Positions 27,660 to 36,462 of a DNA stretch of 64,000 bases are shown here, piece by piece. Below the pieces are notes generated by a model that was not told where the DNA came from, did not search any database, and was given only the letters and a program-made list of their open reading frames with translations. A program made the position numbers and the translations under genes. How positions within the stretch are numbered: the stretch's first letter is position 1; every line of letters begins with the position of its first letter. The stretch comes from Nocardia sp. BSTN01 (lineage in GTDB: Bacteria; Actinomycetota; Actinomycetes; Mycobacteriales; Mycobacteriaceae): contig NZ_JADKYP010000030.1 of NCBI RefSeq assembly GCF_015354405.1, forward strand, positions 1 to 64,000, written 5' to 3'.

Positions 27660-28301
27660 ATGGCTGTTCCGACGACTCGACTGCTGGTACTGGCCGTGGT
27701 GCGGCTGCTGCAACCCGTGCACGGCTACGACGTGCGGCGTGAGCTGCTGTCCTGGCATGCCGACGAATGGGCCAACGTCAAACCCGGCTCGGTCTACGGT
27801 GCGCTGAACACCCTCGAGCGCGACGGGCTCATCGCCGTCGAGGGTGTGGGCCAGGACGGCGCGCGACCGGAGCGGACCACGTACCGGCTGACATCCGAAG
27901 GGGAGAAGGTACTCGCCGATCTGATCCGGGAGGGTCTGTGGTCGGCCGAGCAGCCGAAACATCCGTATCACGCCGCGGTGGCGTTGTTCCCGTTCGCGCC
28001 GCGCGGCGATGTGATCGCGGCATTGCGCAGCCGCATCCTGAAGTTCGAGGCCGATCTGGGCTACTTCGAGCGGGAGGAGCAGCGGATCCTGTCCGGCAGC
28101 GGAGATCCGACCGAAACCGAGCCGTATCACGTGGCCGACGCTGTGGCGCTGGCCGCCGCTCATACTCGCGCCGACCTGGAGTGGTCGCGAAAAACCCTGC
28201 AGCGCATCGAGAACGGTGAGCTGGATGTCTGGTCTTCGGCGCCGTACAGGATCTTCGACCAGGCGCGGGATCAGGCGGGAGCCGCCGTTGATCAAGACTG
28301 A
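27660..28301 (+). CDS. PadR family transcriptional regulator
   Basis: 213 residues. N-terminal winged helix: LLVLAVVRLLQPVHGYDVRRELLSWHA and VKPGSVYGALNTLERDGLIAVEG, the PadR pattern, then a C-terminal dimerisation helix pair. It lies directly upstream of drrA/drrB-like exporter genes. A near-perfect palindrome begins at the last base of its stop codon, so it most likely represses the exporter until a ligand, usually an aromatic or drug-like molecule, is bound. Confidence 0.9.
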   Translation: MAVPTTRLLVLAVVRLLQPVHGYDVRRELLSWHADEWANVKPGSVYGALNTLERDGLIAVEGVGQDGARPERTTYRLTSEGEKVLADLIREGLWSAEQPKHPYHAAVALFPFAPRGDVIAALRSRILKFEADLGYFEREEQRILSGSGDPTETEPYHVADAVALAAAHTRADLEWSRKTLQRIENGELDVWSSAPYRIFDQARDQAGAAVDQD

Positions 28302-28320
28302 ATAGTAAAGCTTGACTATT
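28301..28320. promoter_or_regulatory. PadR-type operator upstream of drrA
   Basis: Twenty-base palindrome AATAGT-a-AAGCTT-g-ACTATT, perfect except for the two single bases between blocks. It lies between the padR stop and the drrA start in an AT-rich gap, the normal place for a PadR operator. Confidence 0.7.
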
Positions 28321-28347
28321 TGAGCCGTCCTTCCTACCGTGAGCGGT

Positions 28348-29337
28348 ATGGAAACGACGGCTACCGTTCGTGACCGCACCCGCACCTCGGCGATCCGGGT
28401 GCGGGGGCTGGCACGGACGTTCACGACGAAAACAGGACCGGTGCAGGCCGTGAACGGCTTGGACTTCGAGGTCCGCGAAGGCGAGATCGTGGGACTGCTG
28501 GGTCCCAACGGCGCCGGTAAGACCACCACCCTGCGGATGATCGCGACGCTGCTCGCGCCGACCGCGGGCGAGGCGCGGATCGCCGACGCCGATCTGCGCC
28601 TGGCCCCGCGCGAGGTGCGGGCCCGCATCGGGTACGTCGCGCAGGGCGGCATGACCAACGACGAGGAGCTGGTCATCGACCAACTGGTCCTGCAGGCAAG
28701 GCTTTTCGGGCTGAGCAAGGCCGAGGCGACGGTCAGTGCCGAACATCTGCTGCGGACACTGGAACTCGACGGACTCGGCCGTCGCCGCTGCCGCGAACTG
28801 TCCGGTGGGCAGCGCCGCCGCGTCGACATCGCACTCGGCCTGGTGCATCGGCCGCGGCTGGTCTATTTGGACGAGCCGACCACCGGACTGGACCCGCAGA
28901 GCCGGGCGAACCTCTGGGACCACGTGCGGCGGTTGCGGTCCCAGGGCACGACGATCGTGCTCACCACGCACTACCTGGACGAAGCCGACGCGCTGTGCGA
29001 CCGGATCCTGGTCATGGACCACGGCGGCATCGTCGCCTCCGGTACCCCGGACGAGCTGAAACGGCGGATCTCCGGCGATGTGATCAGCCTCGAGATCGCC
29101 GACGCGCAAGCGGATCTCGCGATCGAGATCGCCGATTCGGTGCTGGAGTTGCGCTCGAAACTGCGTGCCGACGGACTGGTTCATCTGACGGTGGCGCGCG
29201 GCGATGCCGCCGTCGTGCCGCTGCTGCGCGCACTGGACGAGCACGGCATCGTGCCCGGTGCGCTGACCGTGAAACGACCGAGCCTCGACGACGTGTTCCT
29301 CACCGTCACCGGGCGTTCGCTGCGGGAGGGAAAATGA
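28348..29337 (+). CDS. DrrA-like ABC exporter ATPase
   Basis: About 329 residues. Walker A GPNGAGKTTT near residue 55, Q-loop GYVAQGG, signature LSGGQRRRVDIALGL, Walker B LVYLDEPTTGLD, and switch His in TTHYLDEA. The C-terminal 90 residues are the DrrA-type regulatory tail. It powers efflux of a drug or lipid by the permease encoded next, whose ATG overlaps its stop (ATGA). ATG 28348 is used; GTG 28339 three codons upstream is an alternative. Confidence 0.92.
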   Translation: METTATVRDRTRTSAIRVRGLARTFTTKTGPVQAVNGLDFEVREGEIVGLLGPNGAGKTTTLRMIATLLAPTAGEARIADADLRLAPREVRARIGYVAQGGMTNDEELVIDQLVLQARLFGLSKAEATVSAEHLLRTLELDGLGRRRCRELSGGQRRRVDIALGLVHRPRLVYLDEPTTGLDPQSRANLWDHVRRLRSQGTTIVLTTHYLDEADALCDRILVMDHGGIVASGTPDELKRRISGDVISLEIADAQADLAIEIADSVLELRSKLRADGLVHLTVARGDAAVVPLLRALDEHGIVPGALTVKRPSLDDVFLTVTGRSLREGK

Positions 29338-30095
29338 GGTTTCTGCGGGAGACCGGGCTGGTGTTCTGGTCGCAACTGCGCACCCAGCTGCGCAATCCGG
29401 TGTGGGTGATCATCGGATTGAGTCAGCCCGTGCTGTACCTGGTGCTGTTCGGTCCGCTGGTGAAGGCGATCGCACCGGCGCTGGGCGCCGATACCGACCC
29501 GTGGAAGGTACTGACGCCGGCATTGGTGATCCAGGTCGGGCTGTTCGGGTCCATGTTCGCCGGGTTCGCGATGGTGCAGGAACTACGGGCCGGCGTGATC
29601 GAACGCCAGCGCGTCACCCCGGCCCACCGTGGCGCACTACTGGTGGGCCGGGTACTCAAGGATATGGTCGTGCTGATCGTGCAGGCGCTGGTCCTGGTCG
29701 CGGTCGCGATGGCGGCGTTCTCGTTGCGCCCCAACGCTTTCGGGCTGATCGCCTCGGTGCTGCTGATTTCGGTGATGGCCGCCGGTCTGGCCTCTGGCTC
29801 CTATGCCCTGGCACTGTGGGCGCGTTCGGAGGACACGCTGGCATCGGTGCTCAACAGTGTCTCGGTGCCGTTGATGTTGCTGTCGGGTATCCTGCTGCCG
29901 ATGAGCCTGGCGCCGCACTGGCTGCGGATCGTCGCCGACGTCAATCCGTTCCAGCACACCGTCGAGGCCGCGCGGGCACTGTTCCGCGGTGATTTCGGGG
30001 TCACCGAGGTCTATCTGGGCACCGGTCTGACGGTGGCGGTCGCCGTCGCGCTGATGGTGGTCGGCGCTCGCAGCTTCGCCCGCGAGAACGCCTGA
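29334..30095 (+). CDS. DrrB-like ABC-2 exporter permease
   Basis: 253 residues with about six predicted membrane helices and the ABC-2 motif LLSGILLPMSLAPHWLRIVADVNPFQHTVEAARALFRGD, the conserved ABC-2 permease signature of the DrrB/nodulation group. It pairs with the preceding ATPase. The substrate is unknown; relatives export anthracyclines, lipids and other hydrophobic molecules. Confidence 0.9.
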   Translation: MRFLRETGLVFWSQLRTQLRNPVWVIIGLSQPVLYLVLFGPLVKAIAPALGADTDPWKVLTPALVIQVGLFGSMFAGFAMVQELRAGVIERQRVTPAHRGALLVGRVLKDMVVLIVQALVLVAVAMAAFSLRPNAFGLIASVLLISVMAAGLASGSYALALWARSEDTLASVLNSVSVPLMLLSGILLPMSLAPHWLRIVADVNPFQHTVEAARALFRGDFGVTEVYLGTGLTVAVAVALMVVGARSFARENA

Positions 30096-30114
30096 ACCGC
30101 TGCTCAGCTCACCG

Positions 30115-30145
30115 CCGCCGCGCCGGTGCTCCGGCGCGGCGGTTT
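30115..30145 (+). terminator. Hairpin terminator after the drrAB operon
   Basis: A perfect 12-bp GC stem (30115-30126 with 30131-30142), 4-base loop, then TTT. It begins 20 bases after the permease stop. Confidence 0.8.
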
Positions 30146-30278
30146 CGGTCGAGTGGGCCAACTCGGGGGAACGACGCAGTGAACGTTCGGTGTGACGGGG
30201 ATCTCGTTCACCGGACTGGCATTCGCTCGACACTCGAACGTCGCCGCCTCGCCGAATCGGACTGGCTTCATCGACATC

Positions 30279-31172
30279 ATGACGCCATCGTCCGTGCTGA
30301 ACCCGACCCGCACGACAGGCCCAGGGGTGGCGGCGCCACAGTACTCCCTGGTTGTGTCCTCCGATCTCGACCATCGCCGCGCCGCGCAGCGGCTGCGCTA
30401 CCGGGTGTTCGCCGGCGAACCCGGATTCGATATTCCCTTCAGTGCCGACGGCCTGGACGCCGACCGGTTCGACGAGCACTGCGACCATCTGCTCGTCCGC
30501 GACGAGGCGTCCGGCGACTTCGTCGGCTGCTATCGGATGCTGCCGCCCGACAAGGTGCGCGCGGCCGGCGGGTACTACACGGCGACCGAATTCGATCTGA
30601 GCGCCATGGACCCCGAGGGTCGCCGGATCGTCGAAATGGGCCGCGCCTGCGTGGTTCCGGACCATCGCAACGGCTCGGTGCTGACGCTGATGTGGGCCGG
30701 AATCCTGCACTACATCCAGCTCACCGGCTACGACTGGGTGATGGGCTGTGTCTCGGTGCCGATGCGCGACACGCCCGCCGATCCGCCCGGCGCCAACGTG
30801 GCCGCGGTCCGGGATCTGTTGCTGAGCAAGCACGCAGGTGATCCGGCTCGCCGCGTGCGCCCCTACCACCCGGTCGTGGTCGACGGCCGCGGCCTCGACG
30901 AACTGGACGCCCCGGCCCGGCCGAAACTTCCCCCGCTGCTGCGCGGTTATCTGCGCCTGGGCGCCGAGATCTGCGGTGAACCGGCCCACGACCCGGATTT
31001 CGGCGTCGCGGATTTCGTCGCCCTCCTGGGCCTGGAAACCATCAACACCCGCTACCTGGAACGCCTGCGGAGCGCCGCGGGAGCCATGGACGCTCGCGCG
31101 TCGGAAAGCACAGACGCTCGTGCGGACGCCGATGCCGCGCGGGCCCGCGATACGGGCGGAGGAGCACGATGA
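30279..31172 (+). CDS. GNAT-type N-acyltransferase (OlsB-like)
   Basis: About 297 residues. Central domain of the ornithine-acyl-ACP N-acyltransferase/autoinducer-synthase-like fold: AAQRLRYRVFAGEPGFDIPF, DEHCDHLLVRDEASGDFVGCYRML, then IVEMGRACVVPDHRNGSVLTLMWAGI. This is the first enzyme of ornithine-lipid synthesis in organisms that have it. Its stop overlaps the next start (ATGA) and the next gene is an OlsA-like acyltransferase, so the pair makes sense. It corresponds to Rv3027c. The start is uncertain (GTG 30192 or ATG 30279). The tail after residue 270 is Ala/Arg/Asp-rich and low-complexity. Confidence 0.75.
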   Translation: MTPSSVLNPTRTTGPGVAAPQYSLVVSSDLDHRRAAQRLRYRVFAGEPGFDIPFSADGLDADRFDEHCDHLLVRDEASGDFVGCYRMLPPDKVRAAGGYYTATEFDLSAMDPEGRRIVEMGRACVVPDHRNGSVLTLMWAGILHYIQLTGYDWVMGCVSVPMRDTPADPPGANVAAVRDLLLSKHAGDPARRVRPYHPVVVDGRGLDELDAPARPKLPPLLRGYLRLGAEICGEPAHDPDFGVADFVALLGLETINTRYLERLRSAAGAMDARASESTDARADADAARARDTGGGAR

Positions 31173-32173
31173 CCGAGACAACCGACTTACGAAGCAGCGC
31201 GAACACCGTCGGCCCGGCGGTGGCCGACCCCGTCGGCGCGGCGCAGACGCCGTTCGATCCTCGGCCGATGGCGCAACCGCCGGCAGTCCACGCGTGGATG
31301 CCCGCGAGTCCGTGCGGCGCCGGCTGTGTGGCCGTGCCCGATACCGCGGGTGCGGTGCGGAGTGTGGCGCGGATCGCGGGTGTGGTGGGGTTGCTGGTGG
31401 CGTTTCCGGTGGTCAATGTGGTGACGCCGGCTGCCCGGCGGACGGGCTTGCATCGCCGGTACGCACGGGCCGTATTGCGCTGCTGCGGAATCGCTTTGCG
31501 AGTCGTCGACGAGCGTGGCGCGGTCGACGAGGGTGCGGTGCACGGCCCGGCGGATTCCGGGCGCGGTCTGCTGGTGGTGGCCGGGCACGTCGGATGGGCC
31601 GATGTGCTGGCGTTGGCGGCGGTCTCGCCGATGGGCTTCGTGGCCCGCGGCGATCTGGTGTCGTGGCCGGTGCTGGGGCAACTGGCCCGGCTCATGCGCG
31701 TGATCCCGATCGATCGGGAGCGGTTGCGGCAGTTGCCCGAGGTGATCGCGGCGATGTCGGCGCGACTGGCGGCGGGGGAGCGGGTCGGCATGTTCCCCGA
31801 GGGCACCACCTGGTGTGGCCGCGCCCACGGCCGGCTGCGCCCCGCCCTGTTCCAGGCCGCGGTCGACACCGTCACGCCGGTCCAGCCGGTCCGGCTGCGC
31901 TATCTGGACCCCACCGGCGAGACGTCGACGGTCCCCGGCTTCGTCGGCGTGGACACCTTCATCGACTCGGCCCGCCGCGTCCTGCGCGCCAAGGGGATCG
32001 TCGCCGAACTCGTCCTGCTGCCGATCGAGGAACCGGGCACCGATCGCCACGACCTGGCCGAGCGTTGCGATCGCGCCATCCGCGGCCGCACCGAAGTGCG
32101 TATCGACGCCCATGCGACGGCCATCGGCACCGGCCCGATCCGCGAGATCGTCGTCGCCGACGCGGCCTCCTGA
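31169..32173 (+). CDS. Lysophospholipid-type O-acyltransferase (OlsA/PlsC-like)
   Basis: 334 residues. PlsC motifs: HVGWAD (HX4D, catalytic) in VVAGHVGWADVLAL, and GMFPEGTTWCG (FPEGT), which binds the phosphate-like acceptor. A membrane segment (AGVVGLLVAFPVVNVVT) lies before them. It would add the second acyl chain to lyso-ornithine lipid or to lysophosphatidate. Together with the preceding gene it forms an olsB-olsA-like operon; the counterpart in M. tuberculosis is Rv3026c, next to Rv3027c. Confidence 0.8.
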   Translation: MTETTDLRSSANTVGPAVADPVGAAQTPFDPRPMAQPPAVHAWMPASPCGAGCVAVPDTAGAVRSVARIAGVVGLLVAFPVVNVVTPAARRTGLHRRYARAVLRCCGIALRVVDERGAVDEGAVHGPADSGRGLLVVAGHVGWADVLALAAVSPMGFVARGDLVSWPVLGQLARLMRVIPIDRERLRQLPEVIAAMSARLAAGERVGMFPEGTTWCGRAHGRLRPALFQAAVDTVTPVQPVRLRYLDPTGETSTVPGFVGVDTFIDSARRVLRAKGIVAELVLLPIEEPGTDRHDLAERCDRAIRGRTEVRIDAHATAIGTGPIREIVVADAAS

Positions 32174-32185
32174 CCGCACGGGGAA

Positions 32186-32222
32186 GGTCGTCGCGCCGAG
32201 CCCCGCGGCCGGTGCGACGACC
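32186..32222. terminator. Hairpin between convergent olsA-like and ANTAR genes
   Basis: A perfect 9-bp arm pair (32186-32194 with 32214-32222) around a 19-base GC-rich loop that can extend the stem inward. It lies between two convergent stops. Confidence 0.6.
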
Positions 32223-32229
32223 GGTGCGC

Positions 32230-32919
32230 TCAGTCGTGCGAGATGAGGCGGTGCGCGGTCAGAACGATATGGTCGACGCGACTGCGCAGGGCGGTGTTCT
32301 CGCCGTTGAGGCGGCGGAACTCGTGCACGAACTGCGCGGCCAGATCCCGCAGTTTGGTGTTGGTTTCCTGGGAACGCCAGCTCAGTACCCGGAACGCCTG
32401 TTCGGGGCTGATGCCGTAGGCCAGCGTCAGCGCGCCCTTGGCCTGTTCGATCACCGCGCGCGACTCGATCACCTCGGGCAGCACCTCCGACAGCGCGTCG
32501 TTGCGCTCCTCGGCGATCGTCTCGGTGACGTCGACGAAATATCCGCTGGCCCCGACCACCGTGCCATCGTCGTCGGTGAGCTGTTCGCCGACGACGATGA
32601 TCTCGTGGGTGTCACCGCCGGTGTCGACGATGCGGTGCTGACCGCAGATCGGCTCGCCGGTTTTCACCGAGATCTCGATGCTGGCCGCCAGTTCCTCCCG
32701 GTCGTCCGGGTGTTTGTGCGACATGAGCAGTTCGGTGGTGGGTTCGGTGTCGGCGCTCGGATACCCGTACATCTGCGCCGCCTCGTCCGACCATTCCCAG
32801 CGCTGATCGGCGAACCAGAATCGGAACCAGCCGACATGATCGCAAGGTTGTGCGCCGAGCACGCTCGTCAAGGGGTGGAGCGGCGCGATGCGCGGCGACT
32901 GTTCCGTACTCACCTTCAC
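32230..32919 (-). CDS. PAS-ANTAR regulator
   Basis: 229 residues. An N-terminal PAS domain (about 25-135: WFRFWFADQRWEWSDEAAQMYGYP, HKHPDDREEL, ASGYFVDVTETI) is followed by a C-terminal ANTAR domain (about 155-210: IEQAKGALTLAYGISPEQAFRVLSWRSQETNTKLRDLA). ANTAR domains bind dual hairpins in nascent RNA and prevent termination, so this should be a sensor acting at the RNA level. Starts with GTG. It is at the edge of the SigF island and probably part of its network; no phospho-acceptor domain is present. Confidence 0.9.
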   Translation of the reverse strand: MKVSTEQSPRIAPLHPLTSVLGAQPCDHVGWFRFWFADQRWEWSDEAAQMYGYPSADTEPTTELLMSHKHPDDREELAASIEISVKTGEPICGQHRIVDTGGDTHEIIVVGEQLTDDDGTVVGASGYFVDVTETIAEERNDALSEVLPEVIESRAVIEQAKGALTLAYGISPEQAFRVLSWRSQETNTKLRDLAAQFVHEFRRLNGENTALRSRVDHIVLTAHRLISHD

Positions 32920-32998
32920 AGTATCCGCTGTGTGGCGGTCGGGTGTTACGCCAGGTCGGACGGGATGTGACGTGCCCCGCGCGCGTTATCTGTTTGGT

Positions 32999-33265
32999 AT
33001 GAGGGTTTCGGGGCATCTTGTCGTCGGTACACAGGACATCCACTTCGAGAGGACCGGGACAGTCGTGGTTGCGTTGCTCATGGTGATCGGCTCGGTATCA
33101 CTGATCGTCATCGCGGTGCATGCGACGGTGGTCGCGGTATGGACGGCGAAATTGCGCCTTCGGCGCACCTCTGACGCCCTGCGCGGGGCGGCGCCTCTCG
33201 TAGCGAAAACCGTTGTACATCAGCCTCTTCTCCGGCCTCGTGCCGGTGCCGACGCGACGTCCTGA
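32999..33265 (+). CDS. Possible small single-pass membrane protein
   Basis: A short frame in the 481-base gap before the receiver-phosphatase gene. It encodes one convincing transmembrane helix (VVALLMVIGSVSLIVIAVHATVVAVW) followed by a basic cytoplasmic segment. Either ATG 32999 (88 residues) or GTG 33065 (66 residues, with GAGAGGA eleven bases upstream) could start it. No relatives are recognised. Apart from it, nothing else is seen in 32920-33400. Confidence 0.35.
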   Translation: MRVSGHLVVGTQDIHFERTGTVVVALLMVIGSVSLIVIAVHATVVAVWTAKLRLRRTSDALRGAAPLVAKTVVHQPLLRPRAGADATS

Positions 33266-33400
33266 TCGTGGCCTGCCCCCCGGTGCGCGCAGCGTGTTCG
33301 GCCGGGTTCCGATAGGATCGGCAAGCCTCACGGTCGAAAAACGGGCCGCTGAGCAAGTCGGCGTGCGCTCGAGCCGCCACTTCGTTGATCGGAGGCAGCA

Positions 33401-34852
33401 TTGTCGAAGCGTGCCGTCCCAGGCACGGTTGCTGTTCCCTCGTCGCGGTCCGAGGCAGCCGGTGCGCTGCGGGCCGATACCGTGCGCATTCGTCGCATCG
33501 ACGGTGCTCCGCGCCCCCGCACGGTCGCGGTGACGGAACAGACCCCGCGGTTTCGCGATGTATCCAGCCGTTCCGCGGGCCACTCGTCCGAGGGTCCGAA
33601 TTCCGCATCCGTTCGAGACGAGAGCCGCGGTTCCACCGTGCGGCCACCCCTCGACGGCGTCACGCCGCTGGGCACCGCGTCGCCGCTCGGACAGACGATC
33701 CTGCTGGTCGAGGACGACCCGGGTGATGCCCTGCTGGTCGAGGAGCTCGTCGCCGACGGGGCGCCCGGCGTGCGCCTGGAACATGTGCGCTCGCTCGCCG
33801 AAGCGGGGGCGTGGCTGGCCGCGGGCCTGCCCGACTGCGTGCTGCTCGATCTGAATCTGCCCGATTCCCACGGCCTGGACGCGCTCGCGCAGTTGCGGGA
33901 ATACACCGATCAGGTCGCGGTCGTGGTGATGACCGGCCTGGACGAAGAACAGACCGGGCTGGCCGCGATGGCCGCCGGCGCCCAGGACTATCTGGTGAAG
34001 GGCCGGGTCGAGCCGGAGTGGTTCGGCCGGGCCGTGCGCTATGCGATTCAGCGCAAGCAGGCCGAGCGCACCACCGCGGCCCTGCGCGCGAGCACCATGC
34101 GCGCCCAGGAGAACGCGCGCCTGGAACGCGGACTGCTCCCCAAACCGCTGCTGCGCGGTGCGCCGATCGTCGATGTGGTCTCGCGGTATCGCCCCGGTCG
34201 CGCGCATTCGCTGCTCGGCGGTGATTTCTACGACGTCGTGCAGGAGGCCGACGGCACGGTGCACGCGCTGATCGGCGATGTGGCCGGTCACGGCCCGGAC
34301 GAGGCCGCGATCGGCGTGGGCCTGCGATTGGCTTGGCGCACACTGGTATTCAGCGGCATCACCGGACCTCGTCAGCTGCAGCTGCTGGAGGAGGTGCTGG
34401 TCGCCGAGCGCACCGGCCCTCAGACGTTCGCCACGCTCACCACGCTGTACGCCCCGCCCGGCCGAGGTGCCGTGGAGGTGATCCGGGCCGGTCATCCCGG
34501 CATGCTCGTGCATTCGCCGACCGGCACCGAATGGCTGGAGGTTGCGGGCGGACCGGCACTCGGCTTCATGCCCGGCATCGCGGACTGGCCGGTCACCGAA
34601 GTGACCGTGCCCCCCGGTACCGGACTGGTGCTGTTCACCGACGGCCTGTTCGAGGTGCGTACCGGCACCGGCGACTGGCTGGGCGAGGACGGCCTGCTCG
34701 CGATGGCGAAGGGAGTGTCGGTCGAACAGCCGGCCCGCTATCTCGACGAACTGCTGGGTCAGGTCGAATCCGCGGCCGCCCCGGCCGGAGGACTCGACGA
34801 CGATCTGGCGATCGTCTATCTGCGCTGGCACGGGGGTGAGCAGGCCCGGTGA
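33401..34852 (+). CDS. Response regulator with SpoIIE/PP2C phosphatase output (RsbU-like)
   Basis: 483 residues. After about 95 low-complexity residues comes a receiver domain (ILLVEDD at 100-106, acceptor D150 in LLDLNLPD, K200), a linker coiled coil, and a PP2C-type SpoIIE domain (GGDFYD at 273-278, IGDVAGHG at 291-298, VLFTDGLFE, DDDLAIVYLR) with the metal-binding aspartates. It should dephosphorylate the STAS antagonist and so free the sigma factor. The TTG start is supported by GGAGG five bases upstream. The stop overlaps the kinase start (GTGA), tying the phosphatase to the kinase. Confidence 0.93.
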   Translation: MSKRAVPGTVAVPSSRSEAAGALRADTVRIRRIDGAPRPRTVAVTEQTPRFRDVSSRSAGHSSEGPNSASVRDESRGSTVRPPLDGVTPLGTASPLGQTILLVEDDPGDALLVEELVADGAPGVRLEHVRSLAEAGAWLAAGLPDCVLLDLNLPDSHGLDALAQLREYTDQVAVVVMTGLDEEQTGLAAMAAGAQDYLVKGRVEPEWFGRAVRYAIQRKQAERTTAALRASTMRAQENARLERGLLPKPLLRGAPIVDVVSRYRPGRAHSLLGGDFYDVVQEADGTVHALIGDVAGHGPDEAAIGVGLRLAWRTLVFSGITGPRQLQLLEEVLVAERTGPQTFATLTTLYAPPGRGAVEVIRAGHPGMLVHSPTGTEWLEVAGGPALGFMPGIADWPVTEVTVPPGTGLVLFTDGLFEVRTGTGDWLGEDGLLAMAKGVSVEQPARYLDELLGQVESAAAPAGGLDDDLAIVYLRWHGGEQAR

Positions 34853-36462
34853 ACGACGTCCGACACCGCGATGGGATCGTCGGCCGGCTCACCGCACAGA
34901 CGTGGTTTCAGCTGGTCGTCGCCCTGATGCTCGTGGTGGTGATCGCCGGTGCGATCGCCGCCGCGCAAATGATCTCCCGCACCGACGCCATCGAAGACCG
35001 GCTGCTCGATCGTGCCCAGCCCGCCGCGACCGAGGCATACCGGCTACAGGCCGCCCTGATCAACCAGGAAACCGGCCTGCGCGGTTACGCGATCTCGGCC
35101 GACGAGCAGTTCCTGCAGCCCTACAACCAGGGTGTCGCCGACGAGGCCGCCGCCGCGGGACGGTTGCGTGAGGTGGCCGCCGGTCACACCACGCTGCTCG
35201 GCGATCTGGACGCCGTCGAGGCCGCTGCTCAGCGCTGGCGTACCGAATACGTGCAGCCGATGATCGCGGCGGCCGGCAAGGTGTCGCCGGCCGAATCCGC
35301 CGCCATGGTCACCCGGGGCAAGGGCCTGTTCGACGAGATACGCACGACGTTCGCCGTGCAGAACGCGGATTCGGCGGCCGCGATCGCCCGGGACCGCCAC
35401 GACCTGGACAACGCGCGCACTCTGCGCGACGGTGTGCTGATCGCGGTGGTCGTCCTCATCCTGCTCACCGGCCTGGCGCTGACCGTGCTGATCCGGCGGC
35501 TGGTCGCCCGCCCGCTCGACGATCTCACCGAAGCGTCCCGGCGGGTGTCGGCCGGCGAATTCGATCATCACATCGAGGCGCACGGGCCGGCCGACCTGGC
35601 GACCGTCGCCGAGGCGGTCGAGGAGATGCGCGTGCGCATCGTCTCCGAACTGGGGTCCTCGCGGGCGCAGGAGGAACTACTCGCCCGGCAGGCCGACGAT
35701 CTGGATCGCCAGACGGTGCAACTGCGCCGCTCGAATGCCGAGTTGGAGCAGTTCGCCTACGTCGCCTCCCACGACCTGCAGGAGCCGCTGCGCAAGGTCG
35801 CCGCGTTCTGCCAGCTACTGGAGAAGCGCTACGGCGATCAGCTCGACGAGCGGGCCAAACAGTACATCGACTACGCCGTCGACGGCGCCAAGCGGATGCA
35901 GCGGCTGATCAACGATCTGCTGACGTTTTCGCGCGTGGGCCGGGTGATCGAGGGCGACGAGGTCGTCGAACTGGACGCGATGCTGGATTCGGCATTGGAC
36001 AACCTGTCCGGTGCGATCGAGGAATCCGGCGCGGTGATCGAGCGTCCGGAGCGGCTGCCCGAAATCTCGGGCCAGCCGACGCTGCTGACCATGCTGTGGC
36101 AGAACCTCATCGGCAACGCCGTGAAATTCCGTACCCCCGGCACCGCGCCGGTGGTGCGCATCGAATGCGAGCCGGGCGATCATCCGGACGAATGGCGTTT
36201 CTCGGTGTCCGACAACGGGATCGGTATCCCGCCGGAATTCGCGGACAAGGTCTTCGTGATCTTCCAGCGTCTGCACAACCGGGAGGATTACAGCGGCACC
36301 GGCATCGGCCTGGCGCTGTGCAAGAAGATCGTCGAGTATCACGGCGGCAATCTGTGGATCGATACCGAATACACCGGTGGCGCCCGATTCCGCTTCACCA
36401 TGGCGACGCAGGCCGCCGGACCCGCATCCACCGAACTCGTATCCGAAGGAGCCGACGCATGA
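34849..36462 (+). CDS. Membrane histidine kinase with CHASE3, HAMP and phytochrome-type kinase core
   Basis: 537 residues. TM1 about 20-40, an extracytoplasmic CHASE3-like helical domain (INQETGLRGYAISADEQFLQP is the signature), TM2 about 194-214, HAMP 215-268, a coiled coil, then HisKA with H308 in FAYVASHDLQEPLRKV, and a HATPase_c (NLIGNAVKFR, SDNGIGIPPEF, GTGIGLALCKKIVEYHGG). The DLQEPLRKV form is that of phytochrome-like kinases whose partners are Rcp1-type single-domain regulators, and one is encoded next (ATGA overlap). It likely phosphorylates that regulator and perhaps the receiver of the phosphatase upstream. Confidence 0.94.
   Translation: MNDVRHRDGIVGRLTAQTWFQLVVALMLVVVIAGAIAAAQMISRTDAIEDRLLDRAQPAATEAYRLQAALINQETGLRGYAISADEQFLQPYNQGVADEAAAAGRLREVAAGHTTLLGDLDAVEAAAQRWRTEYVQPMIAAAGKVSPAESAAMVTRGKGLFDEIRTTFAVQNADSAAAIARDRHDLDNARTLRDGVLIAVVVLILLTGLALTVLIRRLVARPLDDLTEASRRVSAGEFDHHIEAHGPADLATVAEAVEEMRVRIVSELGSSRAQEELLARQADDLDRQTVQLRRSNAELEQFAYVASHDLQEPLRKVAAFCQLLEKRYGDQLDERAKQYIDYAVDGAKRMQRLINDLLTFSRVGRVIEGDEVVELDAMLDSALDNLSGAIEESGAVIERPERLPEISGQPTLLTMLWQNLIGNAVKFRTPGTAPVVRIECEPGDHPDEWRFSVSDNGIGIPPEFADKVFVIFQRLHNREDYSGTGIGLALCKKIVEYHGGNLWIDTEYTGGARFRFTMATQAAGPASTELVSEGADA

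Noticed and set aside
26313-28829. 838-codon minus-strand open frame
   Set aside because: Covers the GT4, padR and drrA genes in antisense; low-complexity Arg/Ser-rich product typical of GC-rich shadows.
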